Shown here: in pieces, positions 9,479-18,180 of the stretch
Numbering within the stretch: the stretch's first letter is position 1
Layout of the letters: each line of letters opens with the position of its first letter
Made by a program: the position numbers and the translations under genes
The notes under the pieces: model-generated
The model's database searches: none
What the model was told of the DNA's origin: nothing
Seen by the model: only the letters and a program-made list of their open reading frames with translations
From: Bacillota bacterium
GTDB taxonomy: Bacteria > Bacillota > Syntrophomonadia > Syntrophomonadales > Syntrophomonadaceae
DNA: 64,000 bases
Direction: 5' to 3'
Assembly: GCA_029550685.1 (NCBI GenBank)
Contig: JAKPGY010000212.1
Location: forward strand, 37,275 to 101,274

Positions 9479-10096
9479 ATGAAAACAAAACTTATAGTTG
9501 TCTTAACCTTAAGCCTGTTTTTATTGAGCGCTGGCATTGCCATGGCGGCAAATCCGGCAATCTTCATTAATGGAAACGAACTGGTTACAGAAAATCCCGC
9601 TTATGTTGAAAACGAAACGCTGATGGTACCCTTAAGAGCGATTTTTGAAGCGCTGAATCAAGAGGTACAGTGGAATGCTGAAGATCGTTCAGTAACATCA
9701 GGAAACATATGGCTCCAAATCGGTAATAATGTTGCTATTGTGAATGGAGAGAGTGTTACTCTGGAAATACCACCCACAATCGTAAATGATAGAACTTTCG
9801 TGCCATTGAACTTTATAGCAGTAAGCCTGGATAAGGAAGTCCTTTGGGATGCTACTCTGTTACGCGCGGATATCAATGACAAGCCTGTTCCATCTGAGGA
9901 AGGCACACAGCCTGAGGAAGGTACCACTGAAGATGAAGGTACTGCTGAAGATGAAGGTACCGCACAAGAAGATGAAGGGACCACAGAAGAAGACGAAGGC
10001 ACCAATGAAAACGAAGATACCAATGAAGACGAAGATACCAATGAAGACGAAGGTAATGAAGAATTAGATACAGAAGAAGAAACAGCAGTGGAATAG
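9479..10096 (+). CDS. Secreted copper-amine-oxidase N-domain protein with acidic repeat tail
   Basis: About 205 residues. A Sec signal peptide (MKTKLIVVLTLSLFLLSAG, cleavage near AMA-A) leads to one copper amine oxidase N-terminal-like domain (residues 25-135; VPLRAIFEALNQEVQWN, TFVPLNFIAVSL), a surface domain common in Clostridia and unrelated to amine oxidation here. The last 70 residues are an acidic low-complexity tail of EEGT/DEGT/NEDT units encoded by near-repeats of GAAGATGAAGGTACC type. The ATG at 9479 is preferred over 9458 because AGGGGGAT lies between them and the signal peptide starts there. Likely an extracellular Ca2+- or wall-associated protein; function unknown. Confidence 0.8.
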   Translation: MKTKLIVVLTLSLFLLSAGIAMAANPAIFINGNELVTENPAYVENETLMVPLRAIFEALNQEVQWNAEDRSVTSGNIWLQIGNNVAIVNGESVTLEIPPTIVNDRTFVPLNFIAVSLDKEVLWDATLLRADINDKPVPSEEGTQPEEGTTEDEGTAEDEGTAQEDEGTTEEDEGTNENEDTNEDEDTNEDEGNEELDTEEETAVE

Positions 10097-10187
10097 TGCG
10101 GATCTATCGTGTTTAACCATTCTGAGGTTTTCAATGGTCTATAACCAAGATAGTTTTGTTTTTTCATTAAACAAAAACTTGACATAT

Positions 10188-10228
10188 AAAACCCCCTGTG
10201 CGGAACTGAATCCCGGCAGGGGTTTTTT
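10188..10228 (+). terminator. Rho-independent terminator
   Basis: AAAACCCCCTG (10188-10198) pairs with CAGGGG-TTTTTT (10217-10228), giving a GC stem followed by six T. It ends the acidic-tail gene transcript. Confidence 0.85.
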
Positions 10229-10486
10229 ATAAGCGTTTGATACTTATAGAGCTTTATTTAAACTGATTTAAACTGCTAAGGCGCCCGGCAGTCTCAATTG
10301 CGTTTCAAGGGTAAACCGGGACGGTATTATTAACTGTATTAGTATAATAGTAAATTTATGAAAGGATTATCTCCACCCCTTGAAGAATGATAGAATTATC
10401 CGTCAGGCTTATAGGGGTGTTTGTCTGTTAAAGACTTGAACTAATTAATATTTAATTCAATCTCTATTATTTTTGAGGAGTTGCTA

Positions 10487-11761
10487 GTGAAAAAACTGTT
10501 TATTTTAATAGTTACTTTGACAATAATACTTTCCACGGGTGCCATAAAACCGGTTCAGGCCCAAACTCAACATGGAGATATCCAGGTGTTTATTGACGGG
10601 CTGCCCGTTGACTTTGACGTGAAGCCGGTAATCAAAAATGATCGTACCCTTGTTCCTTTTCGGGCCGTGGCAGAGATGTTGAACGTAAAGGTGAGCTGGG
10701 ACGGCGCCAGACAAACTGTAAATGCCTCGGATGGGGAAATTTCCGTGATGCTGCAGATTGGCAACAAGACTGCCTACCGTAATGGGACACCTGTCGTCTT
10801 AGATGTACCGCCGGTAATTATTAACGACCGGACGCTGATCCCGCTGAGGTTCTTCAGCGAAGCATTTGACTGCAGGGTTGAATGGGACGGGGTAACCCGT
10901 TACGTGCAGATTACTTCGCCCCCAAGGGCTATGACAGTGGTTGGCTTTTACGCCCTGGGTGACCGGGAAACCAGCAGTTGGACGGATCTTTTTAATGAAA
11001 ACTACCCCTCTACTGGCAGTGGCAATACCGACGTGGTCTCGGTTTTGGCTTTGGGGTGGTACAGCCTGGATGAGCAGGGGAACCTCATAACCGATAGCAA
11101 GTCGGGATGGCGTCTTCCAGACGGCTGGGAAGACGTGCTGGCTGCGGCCGGGAAATATAACCTTGAGACAGAGATGGTGGTTCATTTAACCGACGGCGAG
11201 GGCACCCTTTCCAACCTGTTGACTGATGAGGCAGCGATGTCCAGGGCAATAGGTGACATTACAAAAGAAGCAGCTCTCTACCAGGGCGTCAACCTTGATT
11301 TTGAAGGTTTGGGCTGGCGGGCTGGGAATGAGGAATTGGTTGCGGTGCGACAAAGCTTTAACAGATTTGTCCAGCTTTTATCCGGACAATTGAAAGAAAT
11401 TAATAGAAGTTTAACCCTGACACTTCACCCGCCAAACAGCGCCTATAAAGGTTATGATTACCGGGAGTTGGGGAGATATGCCGACCGGATCATTGTAATG
11501 GCTTATGATTATGGAACTGTACCGGAACCGTTGGAGCTGGTCATTGAGGCTGTGGAGCGGGCCAGGGCAGATGTTCCGCCGGAAAAATTGGTGCTGGGGA
11601 TTTCTATTCCCAGTGAAACGGTAGAGAGCATCCCGGCCAAGGTGGGTATAGCAAAAAGATACAACCTTGAGGGTATTGCCATATGGCGCCTGGGCCTTGT
11701 TCTAGATGAGATTTGGAGTATCCTGAGAAGTACTGTTGCTTCCAGGCAATTAGGGTCTTAG
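10487..11761 (+). CDS. Secreted copper-amine-oxidase N-domain / GH18 glycoside hydrolase
   Basis: About 424 residues with signal peptide (KKLFILIVTLTIILSTGA), a copper amine oxidase N-like domain (about 32-140; LVPFRAVAEMLNVKVSW, LIPLRFFSEAFDCRVEW) and a glycosyl hydrolase family 18 barrel (about 150-420). The GH18 signature appears as GVNLDFEGL with the catalytic acid Glu273, and the downstream MAYDYG strand is also typical. Such proteins (YaaH/YdhD-like) act on peptidoglycan, often spore cortex, in endospore formers; that role is inference. The GTG at 10487 follows GAGGAG by 6 nt, so it is preferred over TTG 10481. It shares the surface domain with the gene before it but has its own unit. 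Confidence 0.85.
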   Translation: MKKLFILIVTLTIILSTGAIKPVQAQTQHGDIQVFIDGLPVDFDVKPVIKNDRTLVPFRAVAEMLNVKVSWDGARQTVNASDGEISVMLQIGNKTAYRNGTPVVLDVPPVIINDRTLIPLRFFSEAFDCRVEWDGVTRYVQITSPPRAMTVVGFYALGDRETSSWTDLFNENYPSTGSGNTDVVSVLALGWYSLDEQGNLITDSKSGWRLPDGWEDVLAAAGKYNLETEMVVHLTDGEGTLSNLLTDEAAMSRAIGDITKEAALYQGVNLDFEGLGWRAGNEELVAVRQSFNRFVQLLSGQLKEINRSLTLTLHPPNSAYKGYDYRELGRYADRIIVMAYDYGTVPEPLELVIEAVERARADVPPEKLVLGISIPSETVESIPAKVGIAKRYNLEGIAIWRLGLVLDEIWSILRSTVASRQLGS

Positions 11762-11950
11762 GTTACAGAAGGGAAACGGAATACTTCCTCCTCTTTGAAT
11801 ACATAATTTTGAAAGGTTTCTGAGTAAATTAGTGAGAAAAGACAAATAAGCTGAGTTGTCTTTATGGTTGATTATATGTTGGCTCTATTAAGGTTGTTTC
11901 AACATGGACAAGCACAAAGAGTTTAAGCAGCAACAGCAAGGGGGTTTGAC

Positions 11951-12721
11951 ATGATCTTAGAACGTATTTATGATTTAGCTTTACCGAGGCTTGAGGGCAA
12001 AAAAATAAGAGAGGTCAGGATTGGACTGGGGTTGATGGCGGTTGAGCTGGATAGCGGCCAGATAGGTGTTACCTATGTCTTAAGAGGAGAAGTAGGTCAC
12101 GGCTGTGGGCTTCTTCCCCAGGGCGGAAATTTTATAGGAACACCTGCCAGGGAAATTGCCGGGTGGGCTCTGCAGGGTAAGAATGTTATAACTGTAGCCT
12201 TGGGATTGGCGGTATTAAATTCTGTGGCTGAATTCGACAAACTGGAAATGAAGCAAGTGCCTCAGGACCCTGATGCGGCCTTTGCCACGGAAGTACGGCC
12301 TGGAGATACAGTTGGGATTGTAGGGCATATCGGACCCCTTGTTTTTAGACTAAAAAGCAGAGCCAGGCGCCTGTTTATCTTTGAACGGGGGGAAGATGTT
12401 GCCGGCGAGGTATATCCGGAGAGTGCCCAGCCCAAACTTTTACCTGAGTGCCAGGTGGTTTTCATCAGCAGCACGTCAATTATCAACAGGACACTGGAAA
12501 ACCTTTTACAATATTGTAACAAAGCCCGGGAAGTGGTCATGGTTGGTTCCAGCACACCCTTATACCCTGAAGCCTTCAGCGGTACCGGCGTAACCGTACT
12601 CTCAGGAACAAGGTGGTTGCCGGAATACAGGGAAGCCATTTTAGCCGGAATCAGCCAGTGTCTTGGAATAAGGCAGTTAATTAAATACGGGCGAAAAATA
12701 TCGGTAAGAGTTGAAAACTAG
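11951..12721 (+). CDS. DUF4213/DUF364 putative metal-chelation protein
   Basis: A 256-residue soluble protein. The N-terminal part (EGKKIREVRIGLGLMAVEL, GHGCGLLP) fits the DUF4213 enolase-N-like domain and the C-terminal part (VGIVGHIGPLVFRL, VFISSTSIINRTLENLL, VVMVGSSTPLYPE) fits DUF364, a Rossmann-like domain proposed to bind heavy metals. Proteins of this family often sit near metal-cofactor or metal-transport genes; no such neighbour is visible here, so the metal is not predicted. GGGGG precedes the ATG at 11951. The assignment rests on family resemblance only. Confidence 0.75.
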   Translation: MILERIYDLALPRLEGKKIREVRIGLGLMAVELDSGQIGVTYVLRGEVGHGCGLLPQGGNFIGTPAREIAGWALQGKNVITVALGLAVLNSVAEFDKLEMKQVPQDPDAAFATEVRPGDTVGIVGHIGPLVFRLKSRARRLFIFERGEDVAGEVYPESAQPKLLPECQVVFISSTSIINRTLENLLQYCNKAREVVMVGSSTPLYPEAFSGTGVTVLSGTRWLPEYREAILAGISQCLGIRQLIKYGRKISVRVEN

Positions 12722-13040
12722 GATTTTGACAGCAGGGCGTATGCTCCAGGTAGGGAAGCGGAAAAGGGAGAGGTGAAACAAGCTATGAATCTATGGGGCT
12801 ATAAGCATATTTTTCTTTCATTTAGTTAGACAGCAATGATGCAGGAGCAGCGCCAGCGTAAAGGACTTATAGTTGAGAAAGTACTTACCCAGGTAGGTAC
12901 AAGAAAAATAAGTGTGGAAAAGTCAACCTCCGGCTAAGGTGTAAGCGCTGCCGGGTTATGGAGCGACATCCGTGGCGGTAGCCCGGCAAAAGTGAGGAAC
13001 ACAAAAATCACAAATATAAGCGGTTAAGAGGTGTGATAAA
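12722..13040. other. Intergenic region with a structured hairpin
   Basis: 319 bp with no gene. TGCCGGGTTA (12949-12958) pairs with TAGCCCGGCA (12979-12988) to form a 10-bp stem, with CTCCGGCTAAGG just before it. The piece is GC-rich against AT-rich surroundings and has no T-run, so it is not an ordinary terminator. It precedes the DUF3160 lipoprotein by about 50 bp and could be a 5' leader structure. No known riboswitch consensus was recognised. Confidence 0.35.
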
Positions 13041-15197
13041 GTGAAAAAATTAAGGTTGCTTCTTTGCAGTTTATTGCTGCTCCTGCTCCTGGGAACATTA
13101 TGCGGTTGTTCCGGCCAGCCGGGACCGGATGAAAAGAATTCTCCCCAGCAGCTTGCCCAGTCGGCCCAGGCTGCTTACGCAGTATTTGCCGAATATGTAG
13201 AAGTGCCGGTAGATGTAAAGCCTGCCGTACCTCCCTATAAGGTGGAACCCGACCTCGCAAATATCACCAATAAGGACATGTTTGAATTGTCCCCGGCAGC
13301 CAGGGAACTTCTTGTTAAGAACGGCTTTGTGGTGGTCCCCAACCAGTACGAAAAAGAATTCTTCTCACTGTACGAGAGAAACCACTACGAACCGTTGCCG
13401 CTGTTCATAACCACCGATTCCGTACTCCACAACTACCACCTGTTTTTTAACCACCTCCTGCGGGTTGTGGAAACCGAAAAACTGGCCGGAGAATTGATGA
13501 AACTTAATCAAGGGATGCTGTCCCAGGCCCAAAACCAGTATGAGGACCTTAAGGGCACTGAGTGGGAGAACGCCGCAAAAAGGAATGTGGGCTTTTTTGC
13601 CGTGGCAGGCAAGCTCATGGATCCGGAGCTACCCGTCCCCTCGATGGTAAAGGATGTGGTGGAGAAGGAGCTGGCTCTGATTGAAAACCACCGGGGTATC
13701 GCTGTCTCGCCGCTGATGAACGCCTTCGGGAGCAATGACTCTGACATCGCTTTCCAGGAGGACTACTCCCAGTACATACCCCGGGGACATTACGAAAGAA
13801 CGGAGCTGCTGCAAAACTATTTTAAAGCCATGATGTGGTACGGCCGCATGACCTTTCGCTTAAAGAATGATGATGAGACCAGGTCCGCCGTTTTAATGAC
13901 CTTGGCCTTAGACCAGGGGGATAACATGGTTAGCTGGGAGAAGATCTATGCCACTACCAGCTTCTTTGTCGGCAAGAGCGACGACCTCTCCTGCTTCCAG
14001 TATAAGGAACTGATTGACAGGATTTATGGAGCAAACGCCTCTCTAAAGACTGTGGTTTCCAATCCCGGGAAATGGCAGGACTTTTTAGCGGCAGCAGCTG
14101 AGCTGGCGCCCCCGGCCATTAATTCCATGCCCATTTTCGATGAAACAATCCAGCCGGACCGGGAAGCTGAAATAAAAGGTTTTCGTTTCATGGGACAGCG
14201 GTCTACCATTGACGCTTCAATTTTCCAGCGGCTGATCTACCGGGAGGTCAAGGAAAACAGCCAGGATCAGAGGAGAATGCTGCCAAAGGGTTTGGACATT
14301 CCCGCCGCCATGGGCTCGGCTGAAGCCTATTCCATTCTGGAATCCATGGGGGAAACGGCTTACCAGGGCTACCCTGAAAATATGGCTAAAATGAGAACAT
14401 ATATAGCCGGTCTGGGCAAAGAGATCTGGACCCAGAACCTCTACTGGAGCTGGCTTTATACGCTGATGCCACTTGTCCAGGAAAAACCGGAAGGATATCC
14501 CTCGTTTATGCGCAATTCCGCCTGGGCCAGAAAAGAGCTCAATACCTATCTGGGCAGCTGGACGGAGTTAAAGCATGACACCATTCTCTACGTCAAACCG
14601 GTCTATGCGGAGATGGGTGGCGGTGGGGAGATGGTTGACGACCGCGGCTATGTGGAGCCCAACCCCGAGCTTTATGGCCGCCTGGCTTCCCTGGTGAAAA
14701 TGACCAGGGACGGCCTCCAGGCGCGGGAACTGTTGAATGAGCGGGACGGGGAGAGCCTGAACAGGATGGAGAAGCTGATCCTGGACTTAAAAACTATTTC
14801 CGAGAAAGAGCTGACCAACACCCCTCTAACCGACGAGGAATATGATTTAATCCGCTCCTACGGCGGCCAGCTGGAGCACTTCTGGCTGGAGGCCATGCGG
14901 GATGAGGGTATCGATCACCGCTCCGCCATTTATGACCGGCCGGCTGCGCTGGTGGCGGATGTGGCCACCGATCCCAACGGCCGGGTGCTGGAAGAAGCCA
15001 CCGGCAACATCTTTGAAATTTATGCTGTTGTGCCGGTGGACGGTAAACTAAGGATTGCCGTGGGCGGGGTCTATTCTTACTACGAGTTTCCCTGGCCCAT
15101 AAATGACCGGCTGACCGATTCCAGGTGGCATAAAATGCTCAACGACGGGCAGGTTCCGCCCTTGCCCCAATGGACTGACGCCTTTATTGCCCAGTAA
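13041..15197 (+). CDS. DUF3160 lipoprotein
   Basis: 718 residues. The lipoprotein signal peptide ends in the lipobox LCGC (Cys at about residue 23), so it is anchored outside the membrane. The rest matches the DUF3160 family, a large domain of unknown function (YKVEPDLANITN near the start, LPLFITTDSVLHNYHLFF, FRFMGQRSTIDASIFQRL, and a C-terminal WPINDRLTDSRWHKML segment). No catalytic motif is recognised. It is followed by the CapA-like gene after 97-166 bp on the same strand, and both may act at the cell surface. The ATG lies behind GAGGTG at 13028. Confidence 0.8.
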   Translation: MKKLRLLLCSLLLLLLLGTLCGCSGQPGPDEKNSPQQLAQSAQAAYAVFAEYVEVPVDVKPAVPPYKVEPDLANITNKDMFELSPAARELLVKNGFVVVPNQYEKEFFSLYERNHYEPLPLFITTDSVLHNYHLFFNHLLRVVETEKLAGELMKLNQGMLSQAQNQYEDLKGTEWENAAKRNVGFFAVAGKLMDPELPVPSMVKDVVEKELALIENHRGIAVSPLMNAFGSNDSDIAFQEDYSQYIPRGHYERTELLQNYFKAMMWYGRMTFRLKNDDETRSAVLMTLALDQGDNMVSWEKIYATTSFFVGKSDDLSCFQYKELIDRIYGANASLKTVVSNPGKWQDFLAAAAELAPPAINSMPIFDETIQPDREAEIKGFRFMGQRSTIDASIFQRLIYREVKENSQDQRRMLPKGLDIPAAMGSAEAYSILESMGETAYQGYPENMAKMRTYIAGLGKEIWTQNLYWSWLYTLMPLVQEKPEGYPSFMRNSAWARKELNTYLGSWTELKHDTILYVKPVYAEMGGGGEMVDDRGYVEPNPELYGRLASLVKMTRDGLQARELLNERDGESLNRMEKLILDLKTISEKELTNTPLTDEEYDLIRSYGGQLEHFWLEAMRDEGIDHRSAIYDRPAALVADVATDPNGRVLEEATGNIFEIYAVVPVDGKLRIAVGGVYSYYEFPWPINDRLTDSRWHKMLNDGQVPPLPQWTDAFIAQ

Positions 15198-15363
15198 ACT
15201 CAATGAAGAAGATAAAACCTAAATTAAAGAGAAATCAATAGGGAGTTAAAATGCAACTGTAATGTAACCAAGATGAAACTGGTATAAAGCTGGCATGAAG
15301 CTTACTACCGTGCCGTTGAAGCGGCACCAGGGAAGGATTGAAACTGCAAGCAATTTCGGGAAT

Positions 15364-17022
15364 ATGAAGCTAAAAAAAACTTTGCTGTTTACCATAATAA
15401 CTGTAATTATTCTTGGCAGCCTGGGCTGCCTTTTCTTTAAAAATATTCAGCCGGGCACCCCTGGCGGCTCTTCAGCTGAAGAAAACTTCACGGCTTTTAA
15501 AGAGAAAAGGCTCCAGCTGCCGGTCAGGCAGGAGCCTGTCTGCCTGGTTGCCGTCGGGGATATCATGCTTTCCCGGGGTGTGGCCGGGGAAATCAAGAAA
15601 CACGGGGGTGATCCCGGCCACCCCTTTGCAAAAATGAAAAGTTACCTGAAAAGCGGCGATATTGTTTTCGGCAACCTGGAAAACCCGGTTACGCCGGGCC
15701 GGGAAATCATGCTGCCGGAGAGGATTCTGCGCGCCGACCCGGGCGTGGCAGAGGCTTTGCGGGAAGCCGGTTTCACTATCCTTTCCCTGGCCAACAATCA
15801 CCTGCCTGATTTCGGGACCCGGGGCATTCTGGACACCTTTCAATACCTGGAGCAGGCGGGTCTAAAGTATGCTGGGGCCGGAAGAACGGAAAGGGAGGCC
15901 TATACTGCGACTTATACCGAAGCAAAGGGGCTCAAGCTGGCCTTCCTGGCCTTTTGCGACCCTGTCCTGGTGCCTGAGGGCCTGGCGGGGGACGATCGTC
16001 CCGGTGTAGCCGGCTTTGACCAGGACAAAGTACAGGCCGCCGTGCGGGAAGCCCGGGAAAAGGCCGATATCGTGGTGGTGTCCATGCATGCCGGTACGGA
16101 ATACGAACCTGAGCCGGAACTCGCCCAAACCCGCTTTGCTCACATGGTGGTGGATGCCGGAGCGGACCTTGTTCTGGGGCACCACCCCCACGTGCTGCAA
16201 AGGGTGGAGGAGTATAAAGGAAAGTTCATCCTGTACAGCCTGGGCAATTTCGTCTTTGATCAAAAGTGGTCCCGGGCCACGCGGGAGGGCCTGCTGGCCA
16301 GAATATTCATCACCCGGGATGGGGTGGAGAAGGTTGAATTCCTGCCTGTTTACAGCAACGACCAAAACCAGCCGCAGCTTTTGGAGGGGGAAGATGCTGA
16401 ACGGGTTTTGAAGGCGCTGGATTTGGAGTTGGAGGAAGCGGCTGTTCCGGCCTGGGATCAGGAAAGCCGGGTTTTTAAAGAAGGCAGGAGCTATGTATTT
16501 TATGCCCGGAGGCCCCTGCCTGCATCCAGGCTGCACAAAGTGCGCCGTTATGATCTGGACCGGGACGGCAGCCCCGAGGTTTATTCTCTTCAGGACGGCA
16601 TATTGGAGGTCACAGACGGCTCCCGGTTAATCTGGCAGTCGCAGGATGACTGGTGGGTGGATGATTTCTTTTTGGGCGATTCCGACAACAACGGTATGCC
16701 CGAGCTGAACCTGCTGGTCTGGAAAGCGGGGTGTTTCGGGCCGCACAGGCCCTTTTGGATTACAGAGGAGGACTATAGCGTCAAAAACCACCTGTTTATC
16801 TTTAAGCTGGTTGAGGGCGTGATGAAGCCGGTGTGGCAGTCATCCAACCTGGACCGGCCCAATTACGAAGCGGGCCTTGCTGATCTGGACGGGGACGGCA
16901 CAAACGAGCTTGTGGTCGTGGAGGGGGACTATGAAGATCCCGGGGTGCGGGAAGCCGGTGCCTGGAGATGGAACGGCTGGGGCTTCACCAAGATCTCTTA
17001 CGAGGATCCCCAGGATCTGTGA
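15364..17022 (+). CDS. CapA/PgsA-like metallophosphatase-fold protein with FG-GAP-like tail
   Basis: About 552 residues. After an N-terminal membrane anchor (TLLFTIITVIILGSLGC) comes a CapA (PGA_cap) domain with its conserved blocks: AVGDIMLSRGV, GNLENPVT, LANNHLPDFG, SMHAGTEYEPEP, LGHHPHVLQ, YSLGNFVFDQ, the metal-binding pattern of calcineurin-like enzymes. In Bacillus this family takes part in poly-gamma-glutamate export, but pgsB/pgsC are absent here, so another surface role is likely. The C-terminal 170 residues carry Asp-rich motifs (YDLDRDGSPEVY, GDSDNNGMPEL, ADLDGDGTNELV) typical of Ca-binding FG-GAP/VCBS repeats. An in-frame ATG at 15295 would add 23 residues ahead of the anchor; neither start has a strong ribosome site. 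Confidence 0.82.
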   Translation: MKLKKTLLFTIITVIILGSLGCLFFKNIQPGTPGGSSAEENFTAFKEKRLQLPVRQEPVCLVAVGDIMLSRGVAGEIKKHGGDPGHPFAKMKSYLKSGDIVFGNLENPVTPGREIMLPERILRADPGVAEALREAGFTILSLANNHLPDFGTRGILDTFQYLEQAGLKYAGAGRTEREAYTATYTEAKGLKLAFLAFCDPVLVPEGLAGDDRPGVAGFDQDKVQAAVREAREKADIVVVSMHAGTEYEPEPELAQTRFAHMVVDAGADLVLGHHPHVLQRVEEYKGKFILYSLGNFVFDQKWSRATREGLLARIFITRDGVEKVEFLPVYSNDQNQPQLLEGEDAERVLKALDLELEEAAVPAWDQESRVFKEGRSYVFYARRPLPASRLHKVRRYDLDRDGSPEVYSLQDGILEVTDGSRLIWQSQDDWWVDDFFLGDSDNNGMPELNLLVWKAGCFGPHRPFWITEEDYSVKNHLFIFKLVEGVMKPVWQSSNLDRPNYEAGLADLDGDGTNELVVVEGDYEDPGVREAGAWRWNGWGFTKISYEDPQDL

Positions 17023-17255
17023 TATAAGGGAGGGTCCGGAATAAATAAAAAAACGTTCTCCCCGTGTACAAATTAAATAATAACAGGTAGGCTGCCTCGA
17101 CGATTGCTGCACTGATTTAAAAAAGCTATAAGGTTGATAAAAGTTATAATTACAATGCTAATGTCCAATACTTTGGTTTTCCCAAACCAATACCAATTTA
17201 CTCAATATCGCTAACAGCAGAAAAGGCAAGCATGCTTTATACTGCATATTAACAA

Positions 17256-17278
17256 GCCGTCCGGGAGGGCGGTTTTTT
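17256..17278 (+). terminator. Rho-independent terminator
   Basis: CCGTCC and GGGCGG around a GGGA-type loop (17258-17272) are followed by TTTTTT. It lies between the converging CapA-like gene and hicB and would stop the plus-strand transcript. Confidence 0.75.
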
Positions 17279-17299
17279 AAGTAAAGAAAAAGACCCAGA

Positions 17300-17692
17300 T
17301 TAGGGTCTGTCATTAATGCCAAGATGCTCTTTTAAGGCTTTTTGCAATATCTGTGAAAAATTAACATGGTTTTCTTCAGCGATTTTATTTAACCACTGTG
17401 GAATAGTTAGTGTTTTCTTAACCGATTGATTTTCTATAGCATCCCTGTAAATAGGCAAATAAACCTCCACTAAAACTATTACTTGGCTTGGTTTTAGTTT
17501 GATTTCGTCGATGGGTGACGGTTCAGGAATTGGAACATTATCGTTTTCCATACCCCAGAGATGTAGCGCCATGGCTTCCTTAGCATTTTTTAGAGCTTCC
17601 TCTGTGGTTTTACCACAGGGTAAACATCCGGGTAGATCCGGGAACTCTATTGAAATACCATCTGGAGCGTAGCTAAATATAGCTGGATACAC
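17300..17692 (-). CDS. hicB: HicB-family antitoxin, probably orphaned, damaged start
   Basis: Antitoxin of the HicAB type II toxin-antitoxin family. The partly degraded RNase H-like HicB fold is clear (YPAIFSYAPDGISIEFPDLP, GCLPCGKTTEEALKNAKEAM), and the C-terminus (VKKTLTIPQWLNKIAEENH) is a ribbon-helix-helix DNA-binding domain, for about 130 residues. The frame continues upstream as KKDRYV and reaches an ACG at 17710 exactly where family members have ATG, 6 nt after AAAGGAGTGAT. The GTG at 17692 has no ribosome site. Thus the native start looks mutated, and translation may use ACG poorly. The hicA toxin just upstream is broken. Confidence 0.8.
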   Translation of the reverse strand: MYPAIFSYAPDGISIEFPDLPGCLPCGKTTEEALKNAKEAMALHLWGMENDNVPIPEPSPIDEIKLKPSQVIVLVEVYLPIYRDAIENQSVKKTLTIPQWLNKIAEENHVNFSQILQKALKEHLGINDRP

Positions 17693-17754
17693 ATAACGAT
17701 CTTTTTTCGTGGTATATCACTCCTTTATCCAATGATCTATAGGGAGAGGCTGGG

Positions 17755-17950
17755 TTACTCGAGCTTTATTCCTGCCTGTTTTTCAATGCTCTTTAGTGTG
17801 CCTATAGGAATATCCTTTACAGGGTGTGTTATTGTTACTCTACCGGGTTTGATGGGTGTTTGTATTGATAATGACTACCTACTGACCCCACAAGAAACCA
17901 ACTGTCTTTTCAAGTATTTTTATAATCTCCCTTGATGAGTAAGAATTCAT
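17755..17950 (-). pseudogene. hicA: hicA toxin pseudogene with two frameshifts
   Basis: HicA toxins are about 60-residue double-stranded-RNA-binding-like mRNA interferases. Reading from ATG 17950: MNSYSSREIIKILEK, then after a -1 shift in an A-run (about 17907-17910) SWFLVGSVGSHHYQYKHP, which includes the catalytic-type GSHH, then after a second -1 shift in a C-run (about 17854-17857) IKPGRVTITHPVKDIPIG and a tail ending at the stop (17755). All three pieces align with one HicA. Each break is one missing base in a short homopolymer, so either the gene is dead or the sequence has errors. Confidence 0.8.
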
Positions 17951-17976
17951 CCAACCTTCACCCTTTTTACACTTAC

Positions 17977-18005
17977 ATTGTAACACGTGTTATTATACGT
18001 GTCAA
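17977..18005 (-). promoter_or_regulatory. hicAB promoter with nested repeat operator
   Basis: On the minus strand TTGACA (18005-18000) and TACAAT (17982-17977) are separated by exactly 17 bp. The spacer contains two ACACGT copies (one within palindromic ACACGTGT), a plausible binding site for the HicB ribbon-helix-helix domain. The -10 lies 27 bp from the hicA ATG. This near-consensus promoter survives although the genes are damaged. Confidence 0.75.
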
Positions 18006-18101
18006 ATGCTTATATAAAAAACGATGAAAGAAGATTATTGCAATCCCGCCAAATAAGAATTGATAAACGGAAAATATTTATCGAATAACGATATAAATAT
18101 A

Positions 18102-18130
18102 TTGAATTGCAATAAAGCATTTGTTATAAT
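18102..18130 (+). promoter_or_regulatory. Promoter of the DUF2975-XRE-DUF4173 cluster
   Basis: TTGAAT (18102-18107), 17 bp, TATAAT (18125-18130). Upstream a TATCG-AATAA-CGATA dyad (about 18079-18093) could be an operator, perhaps for the XRE protein of the cluster. Downstream, GGGTGG-ATT-CCACCC (about 18144-18158) can form a short 5' hairpin before the ribosome site. Confidence 0.6.
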
Positions 18131-18180
18131 GCAAATAATTAAGGGGTGGATTCCACCCGGTTCAGAAAGGAAGAGATCTA

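Noticed and set aside
9658..10185. 175-codon minus-strand frame, Ser/Val-rich
   Set aside because: Shadow of the repeat-encoded acidic tail on the plus strand.
12930..12992. Known riboswitch (c-di-GMP, cobalamin, molybdenum cofactor) before DUF3160
   Set aside because: Some motifs look alike but the conserved cores are missing, so it is left as an unexplained stem.
17732..17935. 67-codon plus-strand frame
   Set aside because: It is antisense to the hicA pseudogene, whose conserved GSHH and C-terminus are on the minus strand.
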